22,441 nt of DNA from contig CAZJOD010000048.1 of the NCBI GenBank assembly GCA_964547525.1, positions 1 to 22,441 of the forward strand, in the 5' to 3' direction. Numbering within the stretch: the first letter of the stretch is position 1; each line of letters opens with the position of its first letter. Below the pieces are notes generated by a model. It did not search any database. It saw nothing but the letters and a program-made list of their open reading frames with translations, and had not been told where the DNA came from. Source of the DNA: CAZJOD01 sp964547525. Lineage in GTDB: Bacteria; Bacillota; Clostridia; JAAYHZ01. A program made the translations under genes and the position numbers. Shown here one piece after another: positions 1 to 7,777 of this stretch.

Positions 1-347
1 CCGTTTGATTCAACACCACGCAGTTTACTTTTTTTAATCTTTTTACCACCGGGGAGCTCCGCTCCGGTTAAAGCGATAGGCACTATATCGCCTTCCTTAA
101 TATTTTGCGCTCCCGTTACGATCTGTACCGTCGCATTGCCTGTATTAACTTTTGCAACAAGTAATTTATCGGCATCAGGATGTGTTTTTACAGTCATAAT
201 TTTGCCTGTAACAACGTTTTTAATATATTCACCCCTGTTATATATAGCTTCAACTTTTGAACCGCTCATAGTCATGGCATTAGCCAATTCCTTCGCACTA
301 ACATCAATATCTAAATAATCGGCTAACCAGCCAACCGGTATTTTCAT
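1..347 (-). CDS. pheT: Phenylalanyl-tRNA synthetase beta subunit, N-terminal part (truncated by window edge)
   Basis: This is the start of the beta chain of the (alpha-beta)2 enzyme that charges tRNA-Phe in the cytoplasm. Translating the minus strand from the ATG at 347 gives MKIPVGWLADYLDID and about 115 residues without a stop, running off the window. Residues about 40-115 form the EMAP/OB-fold tRNA-binding domain, with the typical HPDADKLLVAKVNTG stretch followed by IVTGAQNI. A GGAGG ribosome binding site lies at 354-358, seven bases before the ATG. The gene follows pheS after 17 bases, the usual pheS-pheT operon order. The catalytic-like core and the B3/B4 editing domain are outside the window. 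Confidence 0.95.
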   Translation of the reverse strand, partial: MKIPVGWLADYLDIDVSAKELANAMTMSGSKVEAIYNRGEYIKNVVTGKIMTVKTHPDADKLLVAKVNTGNATVQIVTGAQNIKEGDIVPIALTGAELPGGKKIKKSKLRGVESN

Positions 348-364
348 ATTAAACCTCCATATTG

Positions 365-1384
365 TTAAAATTGTTTTAAAAATCTTAAATCATTGTCAAA
401 CAGTAACCTCAAATCGTTTATTGCAAATCGGCTCATGGTTATTCTGTCTATCCCCATACCGAATGCAAATCCGGTATACTCGTTCGGATCAATGCCACAG
501 TTTCTTAAAACATTCGGATGAACCATTCCGGCTCCTAAAATTTCTATCCATCCTTCATTTTTACATACCCTGCATCCTTTTCCCATGCAAGTCCAGCAAG
601 TAACATCAACTTCAGCACTTGGTTCTGTAAACGGGAAATGGTGAGGTCTCAGTCTTATATCGGTGTTTTCTCCAAAAAGACTCTTTGCCACTAATTTTAA
701 AGTTCCGGTCAAATCACCCATTGTAACATTTTTGTCAACGACCAATCCTTCCACTTGATGAAATACCGGTGAATGAGTTGCATCTACATCATCAGCCCGG
801 TATACTCTTCCGGGACAAATTATTTTAATCGGCGGTTTCCGGCTTTTCATCACTCTTATTTGTACAGGTGAAGTTTGTGTTCTAAGTACAACATTTTCAT
901 TAATATAAAAAGTATCTTGCTCATCTCTTGACGGATGCTCTTCCGGAGCATTTAATGCGTCGAAATTATTAAAAACCGTCTCAATGTCCGGTCCTTCGGC
1001 AATTTGATATCCTAGGCCTAAAAAAATATTCGTAATCATTTCCGTTGTCTGTGTAATAGGATGCTTTTTACCTATTTCAACCTTTTTACCCGGAATAGTT
1101 ATATCAATCGTTTCACTATTTATTCTGTTTAATTCTTCTTTATTCTTTAACAAGGATTCCGTTTCGCTAATAAGTTCTTCTATCTCGGTTCTGGCTTGGT
1201 TTGCCACTTTCCCTATAATAGGTCTTTCTTCTACGGATAACTTTCCCATTTCTCTTAACAATAAAGTTAATTCACCTTTTTTACCTAATACGGTAACTCT
1301 GGATTCTTCAAGATCTTTTAGAGTGTCGGCACTTTTTATTATTGTAAAAGCTTTTTGTTTTATGGCTTCTATTTTGTCTTTCAT
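365..1384 (-). CDS. pheS: Phenylalanyl-tRNA synthetase alpha subunit
   Basis: Catalytic alpha subunit of phenylalanine-tRNA ligase: ATP + Phe + tRNA-Phe gives Phe-tRNA. At 339 residues it has the usual bacterial length. The N-terminal ~90 residues are a charged helical (coiled-coil) arm that contacts tRNA. The class II synthetase core follows, with the family hallmark HPSRDEQDTFY, then RTQTSPVQIRVM, then the motif 3 region GFAFGMGIDRITM near the C-terminus. A short Cys cluster (CWTCMGKGCRVC), common in Bacillota PheS, precedes motif 3. An AGGAG site about 8 bases upstream supports the ATG at 1384. It is transcribed with pheT from the promoter at 1542-1570 through a leader containing a terminator. 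Confidence 0.97.
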   Translation of the reverse strand: MKDKIEAIKQKAFTIIKSADTLKDLEESRVTVLGKKGELTLLLREMGKLSVEERPIIGKVANQARTEIEELISETESLLKNKEELNRINSETIDITIPGKKVEIGKKHPITQTTEMITNIFLGLGYQIAEGPDIETVFNNFDALNAPEEHPSRDEQDTFYINENVVLRTQTSPVQIRVMKSRKPPIKIICPGRVYRADDVDATHSPVFHQVEGLVVDKNVTMGDLTGTLKLVAKSLFGENTDIRLRPHHFPFTEPSAEVDVTCWTCMGKGCRVCKNEGWIEILGAGMVHPNVLRNCGIDPNEYTGFAFGMGIDRITMSRFAINDLRLLFDNDLRFLKQF

Positions 1385-1426
1385 GTATGTTATCTCCTTT
1401 CACTACATCCGCTTTTTATAATGCAT

Positions 1427-1452
1427 AAAAAACTTCGTCATGTCAACGAAGT
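1427..1452 (-). terminator. Intrinsic terminator in the pheST leader (possible attenuator)
   Basis: On the minus strand a 7-bp stem ACTTCGT/ACGAAGT with a 7-base loop is followed directly by a run of T. It lies between the pheST promoter and the pheS ribosome binding site. A weaker upstream pairing (ACGAA at 1460-1464 with TTCGT at 1446-1450) would use the 5' arm of this stem, so an antiterminator is conceivable. It could also simply be the terminator of the upstream rRNA-modification genes, which end 290 bases away. Confidence 0.65.
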
Positions 1453-1489
1453 GTGAGTTTTCGTAGGACTAATCCCGTTATTTAAAGCA

Positions 1490-1516
1490 AAAACAGATCA
1501 TATATACATCTGTTTT
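1490..1516 (-). other. First hairpin of the pheST leader
   Basis: AAAACAGAT (minus strand) pairs with ATCTGTTTT around a 9-base loop, starting about 20 bases after the predicted transcription start. The stem is AU-rich and ends in a T run, so it may be a weak terminator or a structural element of the leader RNA. Its function is unknown. Confidence 0.4.
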
Positions 1517-1541
1517 ACCATATATTTTTCCATTATTCAAA

Positions 1542-1570
1542 AGTATACCATATAAAATTTTAAATAACAA
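1542..1570 (-). promoter_or_regulatory. Sigma-A-type promoter for pheST
   Basis: On the minus strand TTGTTA (-35, 1565-1570) is separated by exactly 17 bases from TATACT (-10, 1542-1547). The -10 is preceded by TGG, giving an extended -10. The predicted start near 1535 gives a leader of about 150 bases before pheS. Confidence 0.7.
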
Positions 1571-1589
1571 TAATGATTTCACTATTAAT

Positions 1590-1703
1590 ATAGGATACAT
1601 TTTTAAACTTGATTTAAAAATGTAAGCCGACCTGAGGACGTTCGATGCGTCCTTAGGCCTATAAAATAGGATACGTTTAACATTTATTTTTAATAATGTA
1701 AGC
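1590..1703. repeat. Pair of 38-bp imperfect direct repeats flanking a hairpin
   Basis: Unit 1 (1590-1627) and unit 2 (1666-1703) are both 38 bp. They share the first nine bases ATAGGATAC and the last eight ATGTAAGC with AT-rich middles. Between them 1631-1640 and 1648-1657 form a 10-bp stem (CCTGAGGACG/CGTCCTTAGG, one G-T wobble read on the plus strand) around a 7-base loop. A second small stem CCTAT/ATAGG lies at 1658-1670. The rest of the 1385-1738 gap holds the pheST promoter and leader. The stem could act as a terminator for the gene ending at 1739, but no T run touches it on that strand. Confidence 0.6.
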
Positions 1704-1738
1704 TTATCATACGTTTACATTCAAAATTCTTATTAGTC

Positions 1739-2425
1739 TTATACTGTAAATATATGAGAAAAATCCAACCACGGCTTTACTTTAGGTGGTAATTTCTCAA
1801 ACTTCATATTTTCTTTTTTAACAGGGTGGCAAAACTCCAAAGAAAAAGACCATAGAGCGGGACTTTTTAATTCTTTAGAGTCATTTCCGTATTTTACATC
1901 TCCAAGCAGCGGGTATCCCGTTTGTGCCAACTGTACTCTTATTTGATGCGGTCTTCCGGTATGTAGATTAATTTTTAACAATGCACTGTCTTTTGCAACT
2001 TCACATACCGTATATTCTAAAATCGCTTCTTTTGCATCAGGAGTTTTACTATCCACACAACGAACGATATTAGTCTTTTCATCTTTTAACAGAAATGAAT
2101 TTATAATACCTTGCATCTTTTCGGGTATCCCTTTTGTAACGGCATAATAAATTTTTGTCATTTCTTTTTTCCTTATAGACTCAGATAGCCTTGATGCAGC
2201 TTTCGATGTCTTTGCAAAAACCATCACACCTCCGACAGCCCTATCGAGACGATGAACCAACCCTAAATATACATCCCCGGGTTTGTTGTATTTTACCTTT
2301 AAGTAAGCTTTTATTAAAGACAACATATCCGGGTCACCGGTTTTATCGCTTTGAGATAGGACCCCCACCGGTTTAACAACAACTATAATGTGGTTATCTT
2401 CATATATAACATCCGGTTCTTTCAT
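1739..2425 (-). CDS. RluA-family 23S/tRNA pseudouridine synthase
   Basis: Isomerises specific uridines in RNA to pseudouridine. From the ATG at 2425 the protein is 228 residues. It has the RluA signature HRLDR at residues 58-62 with the catalytic Asp at 61, and the conserved LHTGRPHQIRVQLA near 164-177. There is no S4 RNA-binding domain at the N-terminus, so it resembles short RluA/RluC-type enzymes rather than full RluD; the exact RNA target cannot be told. An in-frame start 33 bases further upstream exists, but the ATG at 2425 has a GGGAG site 8 bases before it. It also overlaps the stop of the preceding methyltransferase as ATGA, which implies translational coupling. Confidence 0.9.
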   Translation of the reverse strand: MKEPDVIYEDNHIIVVVKPVGVLSQSDKTGDPDMLSLIKAYLKVKYNKPGDVYLGLVHRLDRAVGGVMVFAKTSKAASRLSESIRKKEMTKIYYAVTKGIPEKMQGIINSFLLKDEKTNIVRCVDSKTPDAKEAILEYTVCEVAKDSALLKINLHTGRPHQIRVQLAQTGYPLLGDVKYGNDSKELKSPALWSFSLEFCHPVKKENMKFEKLPPKVKPWLDFSHIFTV

Positions 2426-3288
2426 ATATATCGCTCCCAGCATGCAGTACTGCCACACGGTAATGTTATATTCGAATCGTCTACAGGTAATCCTATTTCA
2501 AAATCATCTGTTTTACCGTTAAATTTATGATTTAAAATTAAATCCAAAATATTCTTCATTACCGAAGCGCTAAGACCGGTAGTATATGAATTCAAAATAA
2601 AAAAGACCGGTTCAGATGATAAAACATTGCTACAAAGATTCACAAGCCCGAACAATTCTTCTTCCAGCTTCCATATTTCACCTTTAGGACCTCTTCCGTA
2701 TGAAGGCGGATCCATTATAATGGCATCATAAGTATTCTCTCGTCGGATTTCTCTTTGTACGAATTTTATCACGTCATCTACTATAAACCTAACCGGCTTT
2801 TCACGTAATCCTGAAAGTTCCAAGTTTCGTTTGGCTTTTTCCACCATACCTTTAGCCGCATCAACATGACAGACATTCGCACCTGCCGATGCACACGCCA
2901 CAGTAGCCCCGCCTGTATAAGCAAACAAGTTTAACACATTAACGGGTTTTGTGGAGCGCTTTATTTTTTCAATCATATAGTCCCAATTAACAGCTTGCTC
3001 GGGAAACAAGCCGGTATGCTTAAATCCCATAGGTTCTACATAATATTTAAGGTTACCGTAAGAAACAGTCCATCTATCAGGAATTTTTTTTCGGAACTCC
3101 CACTCGCCTCCACCTTTTGAGCTTCGCTTGTAATACGCATGAGCGTTATTCCATATGTTTTTATTATATTTAGGCCATATTATTTGAGGGTCAGGCCTGC
3201 ATAATACAAAATCAGCCCATTTTTCAATTTTTTCTCCGTCACCTGTCGAAAGCACGGAATAGTCTTTCCACCCGGATGCTATTTTCAT
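2422..3288 (-). CDS. Class I SAM-dependent rRNA methyltransferase, RlmI-like
   Basis: Probable S-adenosylmethionine-dependent RNA methyltransferase of the RlmI/RlmK group (288 residues). The SAM-binding motif I VLNLFAYTGGAT is at about residues 118-129, an acidic residue follows in CHVDAAKGM, and the catalytic-type motif DPPSYGRG is at 183-190. The segment before motif I (GLFPEQAVNWDYM) is typical of this family. The N-terminal PUA domain of E. coli RlmI is absent, so the target may differ from m5C1962 of 23S rRNA. Its stop overlaps the start of the pseudouridine synthase, forming a two-gene rRNA-modification unit, and the membrane-protein gene lies 14 bases upstream. Confidence 0.85.
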   Translation of the reverse strand: MKIASGWKDYSVLSTGDGEKIEKWADFVLCRPDPQIIWPKYNKNIWNNAHAYYKRSSKGGGEWEFRKKIPDRWTVSYGNLKYYVEPMGFKHTGLFPEQAVNWDYMIEKIKRSTKPVNVLNLFAYTGGATVACASAGANVCHVDAAKGMVEKAKRNLELSGLREKPVRFIVDDVIKFVQREIRRENTYDAIIMDPPSYGRGPKGEIWKLEEELFGLVNLCSNVLSSEPVFFILNSYTTGLSASVMKNILDLILNHKFNGKTDDFEIGLPVDDSNITLPCGSTACWERYI

Positions 3289-3302
3289 TAAAAGCCTCCA
3301 TC

Positions 3303-3575
3303 TTATAGATTATGCTTTTTCTCATATTTTTTATTTTTTATGTACATTAATAAATCGGTAAACACCATAACAAAGTTTAGTATGTAAAAGTAAATAACAA
3401 AATCATTGTTATAAAAAATTTTATGCATTATTCCGGCTGTATATCCGACTAAAATAATTATTAAAAAATAAATACTTTTACCTTTTGTACTTTTTGATTT
3501 AATTGACTTTACAATGGATGTAGGCCAAGCGGCTCCAAAACATAGTAGCATTAACATTTCGAACGGACTTTTCAT
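3303..3575 (-). CDS. Small three-TM membrane protein, PQ-loop/SemiSWEET-like
   Basis: A 90-residue protein with three hydrophobic helices (about residues 6-24, 35-53 and 59-79) and a basic C-terminal tail. The pattern FGAAWPTSIVKSIKSKSTKGKS, with a Pro in helix 1 and a polar loop leading into helix 2, resembles half-transporters of the PQ-loop/SemiSWEET type. Those proteins have one three-helix bundle and work as dimers, some moving sugars. The resemblance is by eye; substrate and function are unknown. An AGGAG site lies about 9 bases before the ATG at 3575, and a promoter precedes it. It is probably the first gene of a unit with the two RNA-modification genes. Confidence 0.75.
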   Translation of the reverse strand: MKSPFEMLMLLCFGAAWPTSIVKSIKSKSTKGKSIYFLIIILVGYTAGIMHKIFYNNDFVIYFYILNFVMVFTDLLMYIKNKKYEKKHNL

Positions 3576-3605
3576 ATATTGTTATCTCCTGTTGAAGTTT
3601 TCCCC

Positions 3606-3633
3606 ATTATACCACATTCCATACAGACCGCAA
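3606..3633 (-). promoter_or_regulatory. Promoter for the 3-TM protein/rRNA modification unit
   Basis: Minus strand: TTGCGG (3628-3633), 16-base spacer, TATAAT (3606-3611) with an extended -10 (TGG just before it). It sits about 30 bases upstream of the start codon at 3575. Confidence 0.6.
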
Positions 3634-3687
3634 TATTAATTTATATAACTAATCAAAGTAACGAACACTTGCTGTGAGTTACAAGCT

Positions 3688-3719
3688 AAAACCAATGTGC
3701 TTAATTGCTCGTTGGTTTT
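3688..3719 (-). terminator. Probable intrinsic terminator after the heparinase-like gene
   Basis: AAAACCAA (3688-3695) pairs with TTGGTTTT (3712-3719), an 8-bp stem with a 16-base loop. T residues stand at the 3' end on both strands, so it may work in both directions. It lies about 130 bases after the stop at 3853 and before the promoter at 3606-3633, which separates the catabolic island from the housekeeping genes. Confidence 0.5.
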
Positions 3720-3852
3720 CATAAAAGATATTGAGTAGCAATTAATTGCTTTTTAATACTGCATTTTCGCCAACAGATTTTGCAATTACAGTCCAATGTT
3801 TATTCGCTCTTTTGCAGTAAAAATAGTTATTGTAGTAGAGTCAATACATTTA

Positions 3853-6660
3853 TTAAAAATTATACTCGGTAATATCCTCCGTATCTGCAATTTGAAAATT
3901 AAGTTCATCTATTTTTAAGTAGCTGCCCTTTGAAGCTCTGATTAAAATAAGATTACCCTTTTCATCATACCTGATCATACATGATTGTGCATCTGTTTTT
4001 ACCATACCTATTTCGGTGTCGATAAATACATCTAAATTATGTTTATTTATGTCAGGGTCTGTTAAAATTATTAAATCGGTAAATCCTTTGACCGATTTAA
4101 CTTCAACCGCCACATTAGAATCGTGTTCCAACCTATCGTTAAGTGATATGCAATTAAGCCTTCTTGCTTGTACTATTTTCGATTCCCTCGAGTAAGGTTC
4201 TAATATGCTGACAAAAGCGGCTATTTCCCCCTCCTCTACGATTTTTTCATTAATAACCGTTGGCAACTGAAAACCTTCGTGTCCTTGCGACATCATAGAC
4301 ATTGAAGGCGGGAGCCATGTATCCGCTAAGAATATGTTATCATCACGTGTTAGGTCAATCATTTTTAAATGTATTTTAAAAGCATAATTATAAACGTTAA
4401 ATTGGTTTAAAATATTCCAATCAGCGGTCCATTCGTCATCAGTTTTATAACACTCCTGGAAATTGTCAAGAAATACATAAGAAGGATAATCCCGTTCGGT
4501 GTTTTCCGTATATAATCCTTCAACCGTCAACTCGGATATATTGCTTCTGCTATACTTTTCATAAGAACCCGCAGGACCTGCACCTACACGAAAAACATCA
4601 AGTATATATGATGTGGTGGAATCTATATCTATTAGTGCCAACGAACGTTCATATTTTTGTATTCCCTGATAAATTTCAGGTGCGTTTGCACGAAGTGTCT
4701 TGAAAACATCCCCGATTGACCATAATGTTATATTCCCCATTGTTCTTCTTTGGTTTTGTTTATTAAATGATACCACATTATGGGCTATAGTCGCTCTATT
4801 CCACTTGACAACATCCGAATACCATCCGTCTCCATAAGCAACATTAGGATAACCGTTATCAGGCATGAAATCCGTATCCTGATAGTATATGCCTATATTC
4901 ATACCATCACCATGATCATGAGATATTTTATTGGTACCGAAATTTATCCATACTTCACGCTTATCTTGCCCTTCTCCGGTTCTAAGAACAGCCATCTGAT
5001 ACTCATCTTTGCGTACACTGGACAAGGTGATGTCTCCGCCGTTTTTTACAATCTCATTTATTGTTCTATATTTATCAGAAATGTTATCGGTTGTAACAAA
5101 TCTCGTCAGAGCACTTGTCGATTTCATCCCATTGGCTCTAAACAAGGCTTTTATCAGATCTTCATCTCCGGTTAATTCGTAAAGAGTATATAACATGAGG
5201 TTTTCTTCACCGCCACTGTTAGGATACACACCGTTACTTGTTCCGAAGTAACTCGAATCTCCAAGTATAGGATAATATTTGTTCACACATAACAAATCAA
5301 TATGAAATCTGTAAGCATCATATAGTTTAGGACATTTGCGGTACATTTTTTCAATAAAGCTCGGATCTGCTTGAGTAAATATATTACACAGTTTCGCTAT
5401 TGCACTTTTACCCATAGACGCATAACCTACTAATCCGCTTTCACCAGTCAAACCGTCATATAATGTATTTTTTATAATGATTTGTGCTATCTCATCTTCT
5501 AATTCTTTTTGATTCGCCGGCCAATCCAATACCGCTCGTGATACGAAAACCGCCAAATCGGTGTATGGCGGATTACTAATATATTTGCCGGAATTTTTTA
5601 TAGCATCTTTGAATATCCTTTCGTCAATGTTAAGTTTAACCTCATACGGGGTGCTTTTTTTATTATCATTACCGGTAGAATCGGCTTTTTGACTTAAAAA
5701 CTCACACACCCTAGGTTCCGTAAAGAGAACCTCTACCACTTTATCATAAGATAAAGCCAGATCATAAATCTCAAAGGCGGTGTCAATATTATATGATATG
5801 TACCCTTGGTTTGAATGTAATTTCTCATACATCCATCCTTGGTTATAATAGTCGAACTCCGGAAAGAAGTCGGCCAATCTGTCAAGCAAAATTAATGTTC
5901 TAACGGCATATTCGGTGTCTTGTGTATACATATATGCGTTGGAAAGCGTTTTTATTGCATCCAATATTGTTCTTTTCCATTGTCCGTAAATAAGATAGGT
6001 TTGTATAAATCTGAAAACTTCGCCGTCTTGGACATACCCTGTTCCATCATCCACACCAAACTTGTCTTTCTTATCTCCTGATTCCATATTATATAACAAT
6101 TCGTCATCCGCTAAATTATATGAGAACCTACCCTCTATGTCTAAGCCTGACTTATAATACGCTTCAAAATCGTTTTTTGGGAATAGTTCGCCACATTTTG
6201 GACATTTAAGCTTCCAGGGATTTGTATGTGGATCTATTATCCAATCATACATAATAACAGGTTTTTTGCAACTCGGGCAAATTCCGTCGGATTTTACCAT
6301 CCACGAACGCTCTAATTCCGGACCGAAAACCATTTCCCACAATTCATCATAACTAAACTTTAAATATTTATCAGCCGCTTTTATAGCTGTTTGCTTCTGT
6401 GCTTTAAACTCTAACAAATCAACACAATTTTGGTTTACAATATTAAGAATTTCCTGTGAATAAAAAGTACTTGATATCGGTATAAGTGTATCCTTTTCAG
6501 GCAATGTCTCCGATATATTGACTTTATTTGTATCGACTGTGGTTTGAGTGGCAGTGGTTTCATTGTTATTCTCGCCATCCGTTTGTACATTACATGATGC
6601 AACTGATAATAATGATAAAATTAACAAATATAGTACAGATGTATGAAAGACTTTTTTCAT
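3853..6660 (-). CDS. Heparinase II/III-family polysaccharide lyase-like lipoprotein (paralog A)
   Basis: A 935-residue predicted surface lipoprotein. The signal peptide ends in a lipobox (SVASC, Cys23) followed by a Thr/Asn-rich linker to about residue 60. A four-Cys zinc-ribbon-like motif (Cys128, 131, 153, 156; CPSC and CPKC) precedes a long helical region (about 200-500) expected to be an alpha/alpha toroid. The heparinase II/III-type beta domain follows, with HDHGDGMNIG at 581-590, DNGYPN at 601-606 and AHNVV at 626-630. In this family the lyase cleaves uronic-acid-containing polysaccharides by beta-elimination using Tyr/His/Asn residues. Here the polymer is unknown. AGGAG lies upstream of the ATG. 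The Cys-rich gene ends 53 bases before it, so the two are probably cotranscribed. It closely resembles the broken copy at 7778-10626 along its whole length. Confidence 0.88.
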   Translation of the reverse strand: MKKVFHTSVLYLLILSLLSVASCNVQTDGENNNETTATQTTVDTNKVNISETLPEKDTLIPISSTFYSQEILNIVNQNCVDLLEFKAQKQTAIKAADKYLKFSYDELWEMVFGPELERSWMVKSDGICPSCKKPVIMYDWIIDPHTNPWKLKCPKCGELFPKNDFEAYYKSGLDIEGRFSYNLADDELLYNMESGDKKDKFGVDDGTGYVQDGEVFRFIQTYLIYGQWKRTILDAIKTLSNAYMYTQDTEYAVRTLILLDRLADFFPEFDYYNQGWMYEKLHSNQGYISYNIDTAFEIYDLALSYDKVVEVLFTEPRVCEFLSQKADSTGNDNKKSTPYEVKLNIDERIFKDAIKNSGKYISNPPYTDLAVFVSRAVLDWPANQKELEDEIAQIIIKNTLYDGLTGESGLVGYASMGKSAIAKLCNIFTQADPSFIEKMYRKCPKLYDAYRFHIDLLCVNKYYPILGDSSYFGTSNGVYPNSGGEENLMLYTLYELTGDEDLIKALFRANGMKSTSALTRFVTTDNISDKYRTINEIVKNGGDITLSSVRKDEYQMAVLRTGEGQDKREVWINFGTNKISHDHGDGMNIGIYYQDTDFMPDNGYPNVAYGDGWYSDVVKWNRATIAHNVVSFNKQNQRRTMGNITLWSIGDVFKTLRANAPEIYQGIQKYERSLALIDIDSTTSYILDVFRVGAGPAGSYEKYSRSNISELTVEGLYTENTERDYPSYVFLDNFQECYKTDDEWTADWNILNQFNVYNYAFKIHLKMIDLTRDDNIFLADTWLPPSMSMMSQGHEGFQLPTVINEKIVEEGEIAAFVSILEPYSRESKIVQARRLNCISLNDRLEHDSNVAVEVKSVKGFTDLIILTDPDINKHNLDVFIDTEIGMVKTDAQSCMIRYDEKGNLILIRASKGSYLKIDELNFQIADTEDITEYNF

Positions 6661-6713
6661 GACAAATACTCCTTAGTAAACAAATAGCATTACATAATTT
6701 GTAATCAATAAGA

Positions 6714-7682
6714 TTATAGATCAAAACCTAATCGTTTTATTGCATAAGCTCTTCCTTTTTGGTAACGTTTATAATTATCTCCGCCACCTCCGCAAGCTTT
6801 CCATTCGTATGCCGTATCTTCGCCATAATCACAGATACCCCGGGTTGTGTCTATTGTAGAATAGATTTTGTATAATAATTCTCTTGCGGGATAAGTTTCT
6901 CCGGGAAGCATACCCATTTTTTTGAAGGTGTCAAGATCCTTTTTCCTATCTCTTAAACCGCATGCACCGTTACATATCCCTCTTTCCATGTCAAACGCAT
7001 GACAAGGAGGACAAACCATACAGCTGTTGCATCCCTCCATCAGTGTGACCGGTATATCCGGATTATTTAGCATTTTATCCCAAACTTCAAATAAATTATC
7101 TTCTTCGATAGGTACAGTAGCATCTTCTTTCTGTAAAAAGCATGTGATGCACAGGATGTGATGAATTCTGATAAAAATCCTGTCGGCTTTTTCTATCTGT
7201 TCACATGATTCCTTTTTTATCAAAGATTTTTCAACTAAGTCTCTTTTCATTACCGGAGTAATTTTTTTATCGTATGACGCACCGTCTGATAACGGACAAG
7301 TAGGCCATTTCTCAGGATTATCGGTTCCAACACATAAATCGTTAATCTTTGGTATTTTAATATTTAAAATATCAAACAGTTCTCTTGCCGTTCGTATAGA
7401 ATAAGGAACTAACCCTAATCGTTGAAGTACCGTAAGGTCAAAAAGTCTCTCGGATGCGGTAAGCTTATCAAACATATCTGTTCTGGCTCCGATTTCGTCA
7501 AATGCCGTATGTAAACAAATATGTATATCGGAATTTGCCTTTATAGCTTTAACCGCGTTATCAACCGTCTCATACTCCGGTACTTGGTCAGATCCGCCAC
7601 CTAACAAACAGCGTATACAACATAATTGTCCGGGTCTAATATATAAGACATTATCTCTTATAGAATATTCAATTCCATTCAT
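6714..7682 (-). CDS. Cys-rich protein with an internal domain duplication (DUF1284-like), unknown function
   Basis: A 322-residue soluble protein without signal peptide or membrane helix. Two halves follow the same plan: LYIRPGQLCCIRC (residues 13-25) matches IFIRIHHILCITC (169-181). Each is followed about 50 residues later by an L-x-x-LGLVP / F-KKMGMLP turn and then ARELF / ARELL. The C-terminal half keeps a dense Cys cluster (218, 221, 224, 227, 237, 241, with 284 and 297). The N-terminal half has lost most of the equivalent cysteines (TAFDEIGARTD there), keeping 21, 22, 25, 56, 117 and 129. This recalls DUF1284 proteins, which share an RxHHLLC start and CxxC pairs, and suggests metal or Fe-S binding. 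The gene lies between two heparinase-like genes, so a role tied to them is possible. GAGGT precedes the ATG. Confidence 0.8.
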   Translation of the reverse strand: MNGIEYSIRDNVLYIRPGQLCCIRCLLGGGSDQVPEYETVDNAVKAIKANSDIHICLHTAFDEIGARTDMFDKLTASERLFDLTVLQRLGLVPYSIRTARELFDILNIKIPKINDLCVGTDNPEKWPTCPLSDGASYDKKITPVMKRDLVEKSLIKKESCEQIEKADRIFIRIHHILCITCFLQKEDATVPIEEDNLFEVWDKMLNNPDIPVTLMEGCNSCMVCPPCHAFDMERGICNGACGLRDRKKDLDTFKKMGMLPGETYPARELLYKIYSTIDTTRGICDYGEDTAYEWKACGGGGDNYKRYQKGRAYAIKRLGFDL

Positions 7683-7721
7683 TTTTTTGCAACCTCATTT
7701 CTTAATTAATATATTTCGCAT

Positions 7722-7762
7722 AAAAAATGGTTTCCAGTAAGGGATTTATTGTAGTGAAACCA
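7722..7762 (-). terminator. Probable terminator between heparinase-like paralog B and the Cys-rich gene
   Basis: Minus strand: TGGTTTC pairs with GAAACCA (7-bp stem, 21-base loop) and is followed by six T at 7722-7727. The long loop lowers confidence. Partial read-through would be needed if the Cys-rich gene has no promoter of its own; none is evident in the 40 bases that remain. Confidence 0.5.
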
Positions 7763-7777
7763 ATAATTTATTTAAAA

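Noticed and set aside
136..318. Plus-strand ORF over pheT and similar plus-strand ORFs over other genes
   Set aside because: All lie antisense to well-supported minus-strand genes and show no recognisable family features.
1498..1533. 11-codon ORF (MEKYMVKQMYI) in the pheST leader as a leader peptide
   Set aside because: No ribosome binding site and no phenylalanine codons, so it does not fit a phe attenuator peptide.
1385..1738. T-box riboswitch upstream of pheS
   Set aside because: The conserved T-box sequence is absent on the minus strand; only a plain terminator hairpin is seen.
3737..3750. Palindrome AGCAATTAATTGCT followed by T as a plus-strand terminator
   Set aside because: There is no plus-strand gene in the area and the stem is AT-rich.
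3742..3840. Stop-free minus-strand stretch of 32 codons (ending VGENAVLKSN) that might be a gene remnant
   Set aside because: No start codon or ribosome binding site, no family I recognise, and too short to separate from chance; it also runs into intergenic hairpin sequence.
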